64,000 bases of DNA, from NCBI RefSeq assembly GCF_023218075.1, contig NZ_JALPTB010000020.1, forward strand, positions 1-64,000, given 5' to 3'. Under the pieces are notes generated by a model that did not search any database, was not told the origin of the DNA, and was given only the letters and a program-made list of their open reading frames with translations. Shown here one piece after another: positions 40,646-49,614 of the stretch (the first letter of the stretch is position 1; every line of letters begins with the position of its first letter). Source of the stretch: Rhodococcus sp. HM1. GTDB lineage: Bacteria > Actinomycetota > Actinomycetes > Mycobacteriales > Mycobacteriaceae. Both the position numbers and the translations under genes were made by a program.

Positions 40646-41842
40646 TCAGTGCGCCTCGGCGCGTGCGGGCTGCGAGTAGTTGGGCCGGCCGAGACCGAGC
40701 ACGTGCTGGGCGATCATGTTCCGGAACACCTCGAGGGTGCCGCCGTAGATGCCGCACAACGGGGCCCACCGGAACAGGTGCTCGGCGCCGCCGTCGTCAG
40801 CGGCGCCTTCGGTGTCGACGGGCAGTGCGGATGCGGAACCGAGGATGTCCATCAGGTCCGGGGAGATGTCGCGCATCGTCTGGGCGATCGCGACGCGCCC
40901 GAACATGTGCGGCGCCGACAGTGCCGCTTCCATCCGGGCGATGCTGCGGCCGAGCCGGTACGCGACCGCCCGGTCGTCGAGCGGCCGGCGGCCGTCCGGG
41001 CCCCCCTGTCCGAGGATCCGCGCAATGCGGTCGACCCGGGTCGCCATGGTGGTGCCCTGATGGATCAGGATGGACACGTCCTGCAGACCGTCGTTCGCGG
41101 CGTCGACGACGCCGTGTTCCTCGGCGAGCGGACCCATCAGCACGGCCCAGCCGCCGTTGACCTCGCCGAGCCGGTACTTGTCGGGCACGCGCACGTCGGA
41201 GTAGTAGACGATGTTGGTGCGGTCGCCGTCGACGGTGCGCAGCCCCTGGATCTCGATGCCGGGGGTGTCGAGCGGGACGAGGAACATCGTCAGGCTCTTG
41301 TGCTTGGGGGCGTCGGGATCGGTGTTGGTGATGAGGAAGACGTACTGGCAGTTGTGGGCGCCGGTGGTGAACATCTTGGAGCCGTTGATGATCCAGTCGT
41401 CGCCGTCCCGGACCGCTCGGGTCTTGCAGGTCGCGACGTCGGAACCGCCGTCGGGTTCGGTGTAGCCCAGGCACAGCCGGACCTCGCCGCTGTCGATCTT
41501 CGGCAGCACCTCGGCGCGCACCTCGGGCGATCCGTATTTCTCGACCGAGGTGGTCACGATGGCGGTGGTGCCCGCGGTCACCCACGGCACCTGGGCGCGG
41601 CGTTTCTCGAGGTCCCACAGTCTGCGCCGCAGCCGGTTCAGGCCGCCCTCCGATTCGGGTGCGCGTTCCGCGGCGAGCCAGCCGTCGGCGCCCATCGCCA
41701 GGTGCACGCCCTCGTCGAAGTTGTCGCCGGTCTCCCGGTCGCGGCGGCGCACCTCGTCGGTGACGTGCGTGTCGAGGAAGGCGCGTGCCCGCCGGTGGAA
41801 CGCGGCGTCCTCGTCGGACAGTTCCACGAGTGAGAAATCCAT
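40646..41842 (-). CDS. Acyl-CoA dehydrogenase family protein, large subunit-like (FadE)
   Basis: A 398-residue FAD enzyme. Conserved blocks: LCLGYTEPDGGSDVATCKTR near 121-140 (FAD/substrate), DGDDWIINGSKMFTTGAHNC near 145-164, FLVPLDTPGIEIQGLRTVDG near 187-206, and YGGTLEVFRNMIAQHVLGLG near 365-384, with the Glu that serves as base in steroid-type FadE subunits. The paired smaller dehydrogenase gene 41 bases upstream suggests an alpha2-beta2 heterotetramer, as established for FadE26/27 and FadE28/29 in cholesterol side-chain degradation. It presumably dehydrogenates a bulky acyl-CoA. Confidence 0.88.
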   Translation of the reverse strand: MDFSLVELSDEDAAFHRRARAFLDTHVTDEVRRRDRETGDNFDEGVHLAMGADGWLAAERAPESEGGLNRLRRRLWDLEKRRAQVPWVTAGTTAIVTTSVEKYGSPEVRAEVLPKIDSGEVRLCLGYTEPDGGSDVATCKTRAVRDGDDWIINGSKMFTTGAHNCQYVFLITNTDPDAPKHKSLTMFLVPLDTPGIEIQGLRTVDGDRTNIVYYSDVRVPDKYRLGEVNGGWAVLMGPLAEEHGVVDAANDGLQDVSILIHQGTTMATRVDRIARILGQGGPDGRRPLDDRAVAYRLGRSIARMEAALSAPHMFGRVAIAQTMRDISPDLMDILGSASALPVDTEGAADDGGAEHLFRWAPLCGIYGGTLEVFRNMIAQHVLGLGRPNYSQPARAEAH

Positions 41843-41883
41843 GGTTCCCCCTGCTGTTTGTCGGCCTGCTCTTGTCGACTCGG

Positions 41884-42918
41884 CTAGGCCCGCGCGGCGA
41901 AGCTCTCGGCGACCCGGACCGCGGCGTCGGCGGGATCACCGCCGGCCAGTGCCCAGCCGCGGGCGCGGACCAGATACGCCGAGGCCGCCGATTCGGCGGC
42001 GACCCCGAGTCCGCCCTGCACGTGCACGGCCATCGTCGCCGCGCGCGGTGCCTCGTCGGCCAGGTACACGAACGCCGCCGACGCGAGCACCGGTTGCACA
42101 TCGGGCTCGTTGTCGAGGAACCACGCGGCCCGCCGTGTCAGATTGCGGGCCCCGTGCACGACGATCGCGATGTTGGCGAGCGGATGCGATATGCCCTGCA
42201 GGGTCGCGATGGGCACCCCCATCGTGTAGCGGTTCTTCGCGAATTCCGCTGCGATGGTGAGTGTTTCCTCGACCAGCCCGACGAGCGCGGCGGAGGTCAG
42301 GAGCCGCCATTCCTCGAGCGTCCGATCGTACTGCGCGACCGCCTCCGGTCCGCCCGCGAGCACGGTGCGGCGATCCGCGGCGGCCGGGTCGATCCACGCC
42401 GCCGGCAGCTTGCCGATGTTGTCGACCTTCGCGGGGCGGGTGTCGAATTCGAGCCGCACGATCTCGTCGCCGTCACGGACGACGATACGGTCGGCGACCG
42501 ATCCCGACGGGACGAGACGCCTGCCGGGCGGAGCGTCGAATCGTGGGTCCAGCGCGACGATCTCGCGTCCGGTGACGATGTCGGTGGTGTCGCACGCATC
42601 GAGCCGCGCGAGCAGCCGGGAGGCGCACACGTGGTCGATCCACGGCACCGGGGCGAGGGTGCGGCCGAGTTCCTCGGCGACGAGTGTCAGGTCGACGAGG
42701 GTCGCGCCGTCGCCGCCGACATCTTCGGGCAACGCCATGGACGTCGCGCCGGTCGCGCACAGCTGTTCCCACAGGTTCTTGTCGAATCCGCCGGGTTCGG
42801 CGGCGCGCACGACCTCGAGTGGGCTGCGCGCCCGGAAGAACTTCGCGTACGCGGCCTGCAGTTCCGTCTGGTCCTCGGACAGGTTGTAGTCCTGCCTGCG
42901 CAATTCGTAGCGGTCCAT
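41884..42918 (-). CDS. Acyl-CoA dehydrogenase family protein, small subunit-like
   Basis: A 344-residue acyl-CoA dehydrogenase fold protein. LWEQLCATGATSMALPEDVG near 49-68 and DLTLVAEELGRTLAPVPWID near 76-95 are standard; the middle beta domain is short and the usual YTExxxGSD FAD motif is not apparent. The C-terminal MAVHVQGGLGVAAESAASAY is typical of the partner subunit in heteromeric FadE pairs. It probably contributes half of a shared active site with the 398-residue protein encoded next. The ATG at 42918 follows GGGAG; an ATG at 42942 overlapping the upstream stop (ATGA) is an alternative start. Confidence 0.82.
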   Translation of the reverse strand: MDRYELRRQDYNLSEDQTELQAAYAKFFRARSPLEVVRAAEPGGFDKNLWEQLCATGATSMALPEDVGGDGATLVDLTLVAEELGRTLAPVPWIDHVCASRLLARLDACDTTDIVTGREIVALDPRFDAPPGRRLVPSGSVADRIVVRDGDEIVRLEFDTRPAKVDNIGKLPAAWIDPAAADRRTVLAGGPEAVAQYDRTLEEWRLLTSAALVGLVEETLTIAAEFAKNRYTMGVPIATLQGISHPLANIAIVVHGARNLTRRAAWFLDNEPDVQPVLASAAFVYLADEAPRAATMAVHVQGGLGVAAESAASAYLVRARGWALAGGDPADAAVRVAESFAARA

Positions 42919-42938
42919 CCCGTGTGCTCCCTGTCCCG

Positions 42939-43787
42939 TCATTCGGCCGTGTCGCCGGCGGATCGGCCACCGAAGAAGAATTCCTGTGCGTTGCGATAGA
43001 GGTAGTTGTCGCGGACGTCGTCCGGCAGGCCGAGCGCTAGCGCCTCCGGGACGAGGCGGCGCATCGGCAGCACCGGCCAGTCGGATCCGAAGATCACCTT
43101 GTCCCGGCCGCGGGTGCGCATGTAGTGCAGCAGGCTGTCCGGCAGCCGCTTGGGTGACCATGCCGAGGTCATCAGCCGCAGGTTCTCGTACTTGATGAGC
43201 AGCCGGATCGCGACGTCCCACCAGGGGTCGGCGCCGTGGATCATGCACAGCTTCAGTTCCGGGAATCGGTAGCAGACCCGGTCGAGGTGGATCGGGTTCT
43301 GAACCTCGCCGGGAATCGGCGGGCCCGGGAGGCCGGTGTTCATGCACAGCGGCAGGCCCAGTTCGGCGCACTTGTAGTACAGCGGGTAGTACACGGCGTC
43401 GGTGGGCGGGTACATGCCGTCGCCCCAGAAGCTCGGTCCCACCGTCGTGTACGCGACCGGCAGATCGTGCACGAGCGCGGCGAGTTCGCGCAGCGACGAC
43501 ACCGGGTGCAGCAGGTCGACGCCGTTGACGGCGAGCGCGAACCGGTCCGGCATCTCCTCGACGAACTTCAGCGCGGTCGGTGACGGTTTGACGATCGAGT
43601 ACATCAGGATCGCCTTCTCGACGCCCTGTTCGTCCATCTCGTCGATCAGTTCGGCCAGATCCACCTGCCGGTACATCGATTGCGGTCCCTTGAAGTACTT
43701 GTCCCGCACCTCGAGCATCCACGCGGGTTGTTCGCGCTCGCCGAAGTGCACGTTCACCAGGCAGTCGAGGACCTTCGGCATGCTCAC
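42939..43787 (-). CDS. Amidohydrolase-2 family protein (short form)
   Basis: A 282-residue amidohydrolase_2 protein, shorter than the other three in the window. Recognisable: VLDCLVNVHFGE (N12-x-H14 at the HxH position), LPLCMNTGLPGPPIPGE near 150 where other members have a His-containing strand, ELKLCMIHGADPWWDVAIRL near 180, and VIFGSDWPVLPMRRLVPEAL near 238 with the metal Asp. Replacement of metal ligands suggests an altered metal centre or substrate. The start overlaps the acyl-CoA ligase stop as GTGA (43787; an ATG at 43781 is also possible), and its stop overlaps an ATG of the dehydrogenase frame. Confidence 0.82.
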   Translation of the reverse strand: MSMPKVLDCLVNVHFGEREQPAWMLEVRDKYFKGPQSMYRQVDLAELIDEMDEQGVEKAILMYSIVKPSPTALKFVEEMPDRFALAVNGVDLLHPVSSLRELAALVHDLPVAYTTVGPSFWGDGMYPPTDAVYYPLYYKCAELGLPLCMNTGLPGPPIPGEVQNPIHLDRVCYRFPELKLCMIHGADPWWDVAIRLLIKYENLRLMTSAWSPKRLPDSLLHYMRTRGRDKVIFGSDWPVLPMRRLVPEALALGLPDDVRDNYLYRNAQEFFFGGRSAGDTAE

Positions 43788-45430
43788 GCTCCGTCCTTCT
43801 CGAGTGCCGGCTCGGCGACCTGCTGTGCGGCCCAGCGGTAATCGGGTTTTCCGTTCCCGAGCCGCCGGATCTCGGGGACGAACACGAAGGCCTTCGGTGC
43901 CTTGAACCCGGCCAGCGCGTCACGGCACGCCTGCCGCAGCGCGGATTCGACGGACTCGCAGTCCACGGACCGGACAGACTCACCGTCCGCCGACTGCACG
44001 AGCGCCACGATCTCCTGACCCCAGCGGGGACTGGATCTGCCCACGACCAGCGCGTCGACGACACCGGGTTGCGCCCGCAGCACTTCCTCGACCTCCTCGA
44101 CGAACACTTTTTCGCCGCCGGTGTTGACGACCAGCGAATCGCGGCCGAGCAGCCGCAGGGAGCCGTCGGCGTCGACGGCGACGCGGTCGCCGGGGATCGC
44201 CAGGCGCTGCCCGTCGATGATCGGGAAGGTCGCTTCGGTGGCGGCGCGGTCGTCGAAGTAGCCCAGCGGGACGCGGCCGGTGCGGGCGGCCCAGCCGATC
44301 TCGGGGTCGCCCGGGTTCAGCAGCCGGGTGCGGTCGTGCGAGACGGCGGTGCCGCCGGGCATCGGATCGAAGGTGTCGACCTCGGCGCCGCGGGTGCTGC
44401 GCCCGTATCCCATTCCGCCGGTTTCCGACGAGCCGTAGCCCTCGACGAGGAAGGCGTGCGGAAGTTGTTCGAGCAGTGCCCGTTTGTGCACCGGGTTGGT
44501 CGCCGCTCCCCCGGTACCGATCACCGACAGGGACGACAGTTCGTACGGGCGACGCTGCATCTCGCGGACCAGCGGTCCGGCATAGGCGTCGCCGACGATG
44601 GTCATCAGCGTGACCTTCTCCCGCTCGGCGGTTTCGAGCGCGGTGCGCGCGTCGAACTTCTCCCGGTCGTCGTAGAGCACGACCGTCTGTCCGGCGAGCA
44701 GCCCGGCGAAGGTGGTCCAGGTGCCGGCGGCGTGCGAGAGCGGCGACGCGGCGAACCACACCTGCCCGGTCGCGTGGGCCAGCGCCTGCACCGGTTCGGC
44801 GGAGTCGTGGTCGGCGCCGTTCATCGACGAGACGTACATGTCACCCTGCCGCCACAGCACGCCCTTCGGCCGGCCGGTGGTGCCTCCGGTGCACAGCATG
44901 ATCAGGTCGTCGGGTGAGGTCGCGATCACGGCGTCCGGATCGCCGAGTTCGACGGCCTCCTCGAACGGCACCGCCCCGGCGAGCTCGGGCACGTCGGTAC
45001 CGTCGTCGACGGAAACCAGCAGCTCCACCCCGGGCGGGGCGGTCCGGTCGACGACCGGCCCGAACGAGCGGTGGTAGACGATCCCGCGCGGGGCGATGTA
45101 GGCGAGCAGGTCGCGGATCTCGCGGGGCGTGTAGTGGTGGTTGACGTTCACCGGCACCACCCGCGCCTTCGCGCACGCGATCATCAGGTCCGGGTACAGG
45201 TCGTTGCGCATGATCAGCGCGATGCGGTCCTGTCCGCATTCCCACCGGTCGAGCCGGTGCCGCGGGGTGTGCTCGCCGAAGCCGCGATCGGCGAGGAAAT
45301 TCGCGAATCGTCGTGTCCTCGAGGAGGATTCACCGAAGGTGCTGCGGCGATCACCGCACACCGTCATGGTGCGGTCCGGGACCGCGTCGGCGACGGCGTC
45401 GAACACCGCGCCCAGACTCCATTCCGTCAA
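43784..45430 (-). CDS. Acyl-CoA synthetase (FadD-like, AMP-forming)
   Basis: A 548-residue adenylate-forming ligase. P-loop LCTGGTTGRPKGV near 179-191, EGYGSSETGGMG near 330, NTGGEKVFVEEVEEVLRAQP near 433-452 and NGKPDYRW with the C-terminal lysine near 534. The NTGGEKVFVEEVE block and overall length match the FadD17/FadD19-like group, which in cholesterol degradation activates branched or steroid side-chain acids. Its place in the ten-gene operon makes it the CoA-activation step of the pathway. The downstream amidohydrolase gene overlaps its stop. Confidence 0.88.
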   Translation of the reverse strand: MTEWSLGAVFDAVADAVPDRTMTVCGDRRSTFGESSSRTRRFANFLADRGFGEHTPRHRLDRWECGQDRIALIMRNDLYPDLMIACAKARVVPVNVNHHYTPREIRDLLAYIAPRGIVYHRSFGPVVDRTAPPGVELLVSVDDGTDVPELAGAVPFEEAVELGDPDAVIATSPDDLIMLCTGGTTGRPKGVLWRQGDMYVSSMNGADHDSAEPVQALAHATGQVWFAASPLSHAAGTWTTFAGLLAGQTVVLYDDREKFDARTALETAEREKVTLMTIVGDAYAGPLVREMQRRPYELSSLSVIGTGGAATNPVHKRALLEQLPHAFLVEGYGSSETGGMGYGRSTRGAEVDTFDPMPGGTAVSHDRTRLLNPGDPEIGWAARTGRVPLGYFDDRAATEATFPIIDGQRLAIPGDRVAVDADGSLRLLGRDSLVVNTGGEKVFVEEVEEVLRAQPGVVDALVVGRSSPRWGQEIVALVQSADGESVRSVDCESVESALRQACRDALAGFKAPKAFVFVPEIRRLGNGKPDYRWAAQQVAEPALEKDGA

Positions 45431-45463
45431 CGCATCCTCCTGATCCGTGTTCCGGCCGCCGGC

Positions 45464-46666
45464 TCAGACCGACGCCGTGATCGGGGCGCCGAGGAACGCC
45501 AGGGCGTTGTCCCGCATGATCTTCCGCGTGTCCGCCGCGCCGAATTCGGTGAGTTCCTCGGTGAACGACAGCGGTTCGGCCAGGCCTTCGCCGTGCGGCC
45601 AGTCGGAGCCGAACAGGATGCGATCGACGCCGATCTGCTCGGCCAGGCGCGGCAGGTCGTCCTCGTAGTACGGGGCCACCCACACGTGTTCGCGCAGCGT
45701 CTCGACCGGATCGTTGGGGAACGACCGCGGCGACTGGTTCGCGAGTTTCGCCATCCGCTTGGCGAGGCGGTGCACCCAGTCGGAGCCGTTCTCGATGCTG
45801 GCCACGCGCAGCCCCGGATGCCGGTCGAACACGCCGTGGATGATCAGCGAGGCCATCGTGTCGTGGATCGCCCGGTCGTCGACGAGGATCTTGTCGAGGG
45901 CGTCGCCCGGACCGAACGGCTCGAAGGTGTCTTTACCGCCCCACATCGCGGCGATCTTCAGGTAGCCGCTGTCACCGAGGTGGAACGCGACCGGCACGCT
46001 CGCTTCGGCGAGACGTGCCCAGACCGGGTCGTGGGAGCGGTCGCCGAGCGATCGAGGCCTGCCGATGCCCGGCACCGGCGCCGGCCGGATGTGCACGATG
46101 CGGGCGCCGCGCGCGAGCACGAAGTCGACCTCGGCCACCGCGGCCTCCGGGTCGGCGAGCGAGATCATCGGGGCCGCCAGGATCCGTCCGTCGGGCCGGT
46201 CGAATCCCCAGTCCTCGTCGAGCCACAGGTTGAAGGCGTGCAGCGACGCCATGGTGGCGGGAATGTCTTCGCGCAGGGCTTCTTCCACGCCGCACCCGAA
46301 GGTGGGGAACATGAAGATCGTGTCGAGCGACTGCTTCTCCACCACGGCGACGCGGGCGTCCCGGTCCCGGTACTCCGGTCGCAGTTCGAGTTCCTCGACC
46401 TTCATCAGCGTGGCCGGGTCGACGCCTTCGGGGACCTGCCCGCGGAACAGCGGGTCCAGGCAGCCGGGCACGATGATCGGGTCGAAGGTGGGGTTCGGGA
46501 TGAACCGGTTGACCTTGTTCCCGATGATGGCGACGTGCCGCCGCCCGTCCTGCACGATCTGCACGCCGCGGCGGCGGAAGTTCTTGTCGAGGTGCCGGGT
46601 GAAGGCGTCCAGCGGCTCGTAATAGTGGTTGTCGACGTCGATCGCACGGTAATCGAGCGTGGTCAT
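45464..46666 (-). CDS. Amidohydrolase-2 family protein
   Basis: A 400-residue paralogue of the protein at 39431-40633. D12-x-H14 in AIDVDNHYYEPLDAF; HIRPAPVPGIGRPRSLGDRS near 191-210; VPVAFHLGDSGY with a metal His near 226; RVASIENGSDWVHRLAKRMA near 286-305; and ILFGSDWPHGEGLAEPLSF near 346-364 with the metal Asp. Two similar-length members in one operon suggest a heteromer or two successive steps. It lies between the carboxyltransferase and the acyl-CoA synthetase; the intergenic gaps are 43 and 33 bases, consistent with one transcript. Confidence 0.86.
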   Translation of the reverse strand: MTTLDYRAIDVDNHYYEPLDAFTRHLDKNFRRRGVQIVQDGRRHVAIIGNKVNRFIPNPTFDPIIVPGCLDPLFRGQVPEGVDPATLMKVEELELRPEYRDRDARVAVVEKQSLDTIFMFPTFGCGVEEALREDIPATMASLHAFNLWLDEDWGFDRPDGRILAAPMISLADPEAAVAEVDFVLARGARIVHIRPAPVPGIGRPRSLGDRSHDPVWARLAEASVPVAFHLGDSGYLKIAAMWGGKDTFEPFGPGDALDKILVDDRAIHDTMASLIIHGVFDRHPGLRVASIENGSDWVHRLAKRMAKLANQSPRSFPNDPVETLREHVWVAPYYEDDLPRLAEQIGVDRILFGSDWPHGEGLAEPLSFTEELTEFGAADTRKIMRDNALAFLGAPITASV

Positions 46667-46709
46667 CGTCTACCTTCTTCCTGTCTCGAGCGGGCCGTGT
46701 CGACGGGTG

Positions 46710-48206
46710 TCAGGGCACGATCGCGGTGCGGATCACCGGTTCCGCGACGGCCTGCCTGGCATAGATGCCGCGCTGCAGGGACAGCAGCAGCGCGTTGCGG
46801 GTTTCCTCGGGCCGGATCAGCTCGTCGAATCCCATCTGCTCGGCCGATCGGTAGGACGCTTCGAGTTCCATGGCCCGCAGCGTGGCGTCGAGGTCGGCGT
46901 CGGCGCCGGAGGCGGTGCTCAGCGCCGCCGCACTCATCGCGCCCATCGTCGCCCCCGGGTACGCATAGGTGGCGGCCTGGCCGTCGAACCCGATGAGCGA
47001 CATCACCATCGACCCGAATCCGTAGGCCTTGCGCAGTGTCACGTGCAGTTTCAGGGTGGTCGCGGTCGTCTGCGCGACGAACATGCGGGCGCCGGCGCGC
47101 AGCACGCCCTCGCGTTCGGATTCACTGCCGGGCAGCATGCCCGGGTTGTCGGTGAGGAACACCAGCGGCAGGTGGAACGCGTCGGCCACGGCGATGAAGT
47201 GCGCGGCCTTGTCGGCCGCGGCCGCGTCGATCGATCCGGCGAGCACCTGCGGCTGGTTCGCGACCACCGCGACCGGATGCCCTCCGAGGTGCGCGAGCGC
47301 GCAGATGATCGCCTCACCGTACTTCGGTTGCACCTCGAACCAGTCGCGGGTGTCGAAGACGACGTCGATGACGGTGCGCATGTCGTAGGTGCGCCGGTTG
47401 TCCCGCGAGACGATGTCGAGCAGTTCCGGTGTCTCGCGCGGGTTGGAGTACTCGTCGGGTTCGGTCATCTGCGGGTACGACCAGGCGCTCGGCGGAAAGT
47501 ACGAGAGATAGCGGCGGATCTCGTCGAGGACGTCCTCGTCGGTGTCGGCGACGTTGTGGATCACCCCGCTCGCGAGCGCGACGCCGGGTCCGCCGAGGTC
47601 CTCCTTCGTCACGTCCTCACCGGTGGACATTTTCACCACGGGCGGTCCGGCGGTGAAGATCGATCCCTGCCGGCTCATGATCGCGAAGTCCGCGACCGGC
47701 GCGACGAGGGCACCGTGCCCGGCGGACGGGCCGAGCACCGCGGTGACCATCGGCACCTTTCCGGAGCACCGGGCCTGCGCCAGCAGGTCCGTCGGGGTGC
47801 GGCCGTAGTGGTCGCCGGTGGGGCGGAAACCGGCGCCCTCGAGCAGCACCACGAGCGGAACCTTGTTGCGCAGCGCGAGTTCGGCCAGCCGGTACCGCTT
47901 GGAGTTGCTGCCGGGCGCGATGGTGCCGGCGAGGGTGGTGAAGTCCTCGGCGCCGACCATGACGGGCAGCCCGTGAATCAGTCCGGAGCCGGCGACGATC
48001 GCGTCGGCTGGTACGTCGCCGCCGACGAGGGTGCCGAATTCGTGGAAGGTGCCCGGGTCGAGGAGGCGTTCGATCCGGGCGCGCGCGTCGAGTTTGCCCT
48101 TGCCACGATGTTTGGCGACGCGCTCGGCCCCGCCCATCGCCAGCGCGTGGTCACGCCGGCGCTCGAGGTCCTCGAGGGTGTCGGCCCAGGTCCCGGCATC
48201 GGTCAT
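46710..48206 (-). CDS. Acyl-CoA carboxylase beta subunit-like carboxyltransferase
   Basis: A 498-residue biotin-dependent carboxyltransferase-fold protein, with the two crotonase-like halves of AccD/MCCB proteins: N-half ERVAKHRGKGKLDARARIER near 28-47 and LEGAGFRPTGDHYG near 120; C-half YGEAIICALAHLGGHPVAVV near 297-316 and YGFGSMVMSLIGFDGQAATY near 393-412. It would carboxylate an acyl-CoA if paired with a biotin-carrier alpha subunit. No biotin carboxylase or BCCP gene is in the window, so it may use a housekeeping alpha subunit (AccA3-like) or act as a decarboxylase/transcarboxylase. It is the second gene of the long operon. Confidence 0.86.
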   Translation of the reverse strand: MTDAGTWADTLEDLERRRDHALAMGGAERVAKHRGKGKLDARARIERLLDPGTFHEFGTLVGGDVPADAIVAGSGLIHGLPVMVGAEDFTTLAGTIAPGSNSKRYRLAELALRNKVPLVVLLEGAGFRPTGDHYGRTPTDLLAQARCSGKVPMVTAVLGPSAGHGALVAPVADFAIMSRQGSIFTAGPPVVKMSTGEDVTKEDLGGPGVALASGVIHNVADTDEDVLDEIRRYLSYFPPSAWSYPQMTEPDEYSNPRETPELLDIVSRDNRRTYDMRTVIDVVFDTRDWFEVQPKYGEAIICALAHLGGHPVAVVANQPQVLAGSIDAAAADKAAHFIAVADAFHLPLVFLTDNPGMLPGSESEREGVLRAGARMFVAQTTATTLKLHVTLRKAYGFGSMVMSLIGFDGQAATYAYPGATMGAMSAAALSTASGADADLDATLRAMELEASYRSAEQMGFDELIRPEETRNALLLSLQRGIYARQAVAEPVIRTAIVP

Positions 48207-48231
48207 GCGTGGTCCTTCGATGTGAGGGCGG

Positions 48232-49467
48232 TCAGGTCAGCGTGTAGCGGATCGGCAGATGTTTGAGTCCCCCGACGAACGTGGTCGCGGTGCTCGCGGG
48301 TTCGCCGTCGAGTTCGATCGAGGTGAGCCGGGGCAGCAGTTCGGTGAAGAACTTGCGGATCTCGAGCCGTGCCAGTCCGGCGCCGAGACAGAAGTGCACG
48401 CCGAACCCGAACGCGACGTGGTTGTTGGGGTCGCGGGTGATGTCGAACCGGAACGGATCGTCGAAGACCTCTTCGTCGCGGTTGCCGGACACATACGACA
48501 GCAACAGCGAATCACCCGCCGCGATCGGCACGCCCCGCACGGTCGTGTCCTCGGCGGCCGTGCGCATGAACGCCTTGACCGGCGTGACCCATCGGATGAT
48601 CTCCTCGGTCGCCCGCGGCATGAGATCGAGTTCTGCACAGAGTATTTCGCGCTGATACGGGTCTTCGATCAGTGCGTGCAATCCCCCGGAGATGCTGCTG
48701 CTGGTGGTGTCGTGCCCGGCGGTGGCGATGAGGGTGTAGTACGACATGGTGTCGATGTCCGACAGCGGTTCGCCGTCGACTCGGGCGTTGGCGATGGTCG
48801 ACGCGAGATCGTCGGTGGGATTCTCGCGGCGGGCGGCGGTGAGCGCCGAGAAGTACTCGAACATCTCGAGCAGTGAGTTGATCTTCTCGTCGGCGGGCGT
48901 GGCGCGCTTGAGTTCGTCGTCGTCGCTGCCTACGAGTTCCTGGGTGAGCTTGCGTATCTTCGGGAAGTCGGATTCGGGGACACCGAGCAGCGACATGATC
49001 ACGTAGAGCGGGAAGTCGACGGCGATGTCCTGCACGAAGTCGCACGCGCCGCCGTGCTCCCGCATCCGGTCGACGTAGCGCCTCGCGAGTTCCTCGATCC
49101 GGATCTCCATGGCCCGCATCGACTTCGGGCGGAACCAGTCAGCGGCGATCGCCCGCACCACCCGGTGCTGCGGGTCGTCCATGTGGATCAGGGTCCGGAC
49201 CCCGGCGGCGGCCTGCATGGCGTCGGATTCCTCGGGCATCAGCACCGGCCGCGGCCAGTTGGTGAAGCGTTCGTTCGCGCGTTCGATCGCCATGATGTCG
49301 GCGTGCTTGGTGACGGCCCAGAACGGCTTGTAGGACGGCACGTCGACACGGGCCACCGGCGCCTCGGCGCGCAGTTTCGTCAGCGCGGCGTGCAGGCGCG
49401 GTTCGTCGGCGTATGCCGCGGGTTCTGCCAGCACTTTCGCGGCTTGCCCGACGATCGACATGCTCAT
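48232..49467 (-). CDS. Cytochrome P450 (CYP, class I bacterial type)
   Basis: A 411-residue P450. I-helix oxygen-activation motif ATAGHDTTSS near 248-257, K-helix ExxR in TEEIIRW near 288-294, and heme-binding FGFGVHFCLGAGLARLE with the axial Cys360. Sequence flavour (HVAFGFGVHFCLG, FVGGLKHLPIRYTL end) places it with actinobacterial P450s such as the CYP125/CYP142/CYP124 relatives, which oxidise terminal methyl groups of sterol or branched-chain substrates; this is inference. The ATG at 49467 is preferred over a GTG three codons upstream; the ribosome-binding site is weak. It heads the ten-gene operon. Ferredoxin and reductase must come from elsewhere. Confidence 0.9.
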   Translation of the reverse strand: MSMSIVGQAAKVLAEPAAYADEPRLHAALTKLRAEAPVARVDVPSYKPFWAVTKHADIMAIERANERFTNWPRPVLMPEESDAMQAAAGVRTLIHMDDPQHRVVRAIAADWFRPKSMRAMEIRIEELARRYVDRMREHGGACDFVQDIAVDFPLYVIMSLLGVPESDFPKIRKLTQELVGSDDDELKRATPADEKINSLLEMFEYFSALTAARRENPTDDLASTIANARVDGEPLSDIDTMSYYTLIATAGHDTTSSSISGGLHALIEDPYQREILCAELDLMPRATEEIIRWVTPVKAFMRTAAEDTTVRGVPIAAGDSLLLSYVSGNRDEEVFDDPFRFDITRDPNNHVAFGFGVHFCLGAGLARLEIRKFFTELLPRLTSIELDGEPASTATTFVGGLKHLPIRYTLT

Positions 49468-49519
49468 CCGTGGCACTTTCGTTCGGTCCGAGAAGCGTTG
49501 TTCCGGGCATCAGAGTGAT

Positions 49520-49552
49520 TTATAGTGAGCCTTACTGTCAAGCATTCTATAA
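49520..49552. promoter_or_regulatory. Candidate operator between divergent P450 genes
   Basis: TTATAG (49520-49525) and CTATAA (49547-49552) are inverted repeats with a 21-base spacer, and TTACTGTC lies between them. The interval separates the divergent P450 operons. It is AT-rich compared with its surroundings and likely contains both promoters and a repressor site. Confidence 0.42.
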
Positions 49553-49614
49553 CTCTTTCCGTTACGGCGGACAGCAATCTCCGGGTGATGGGAAGCAACC
49601 TCCAGAGGTGATCA

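Noticed and set aside
39272-41833. An 853-codon open frame on the plus strand
   Set aside because: It is antisense to the amidohydrolase and acyl-CoA dehydrogenase genes, whose translations show clear family motifs; the antisense product is Arg/Val/His-rich with no domain. Long antisense frames are expected at this GC content.
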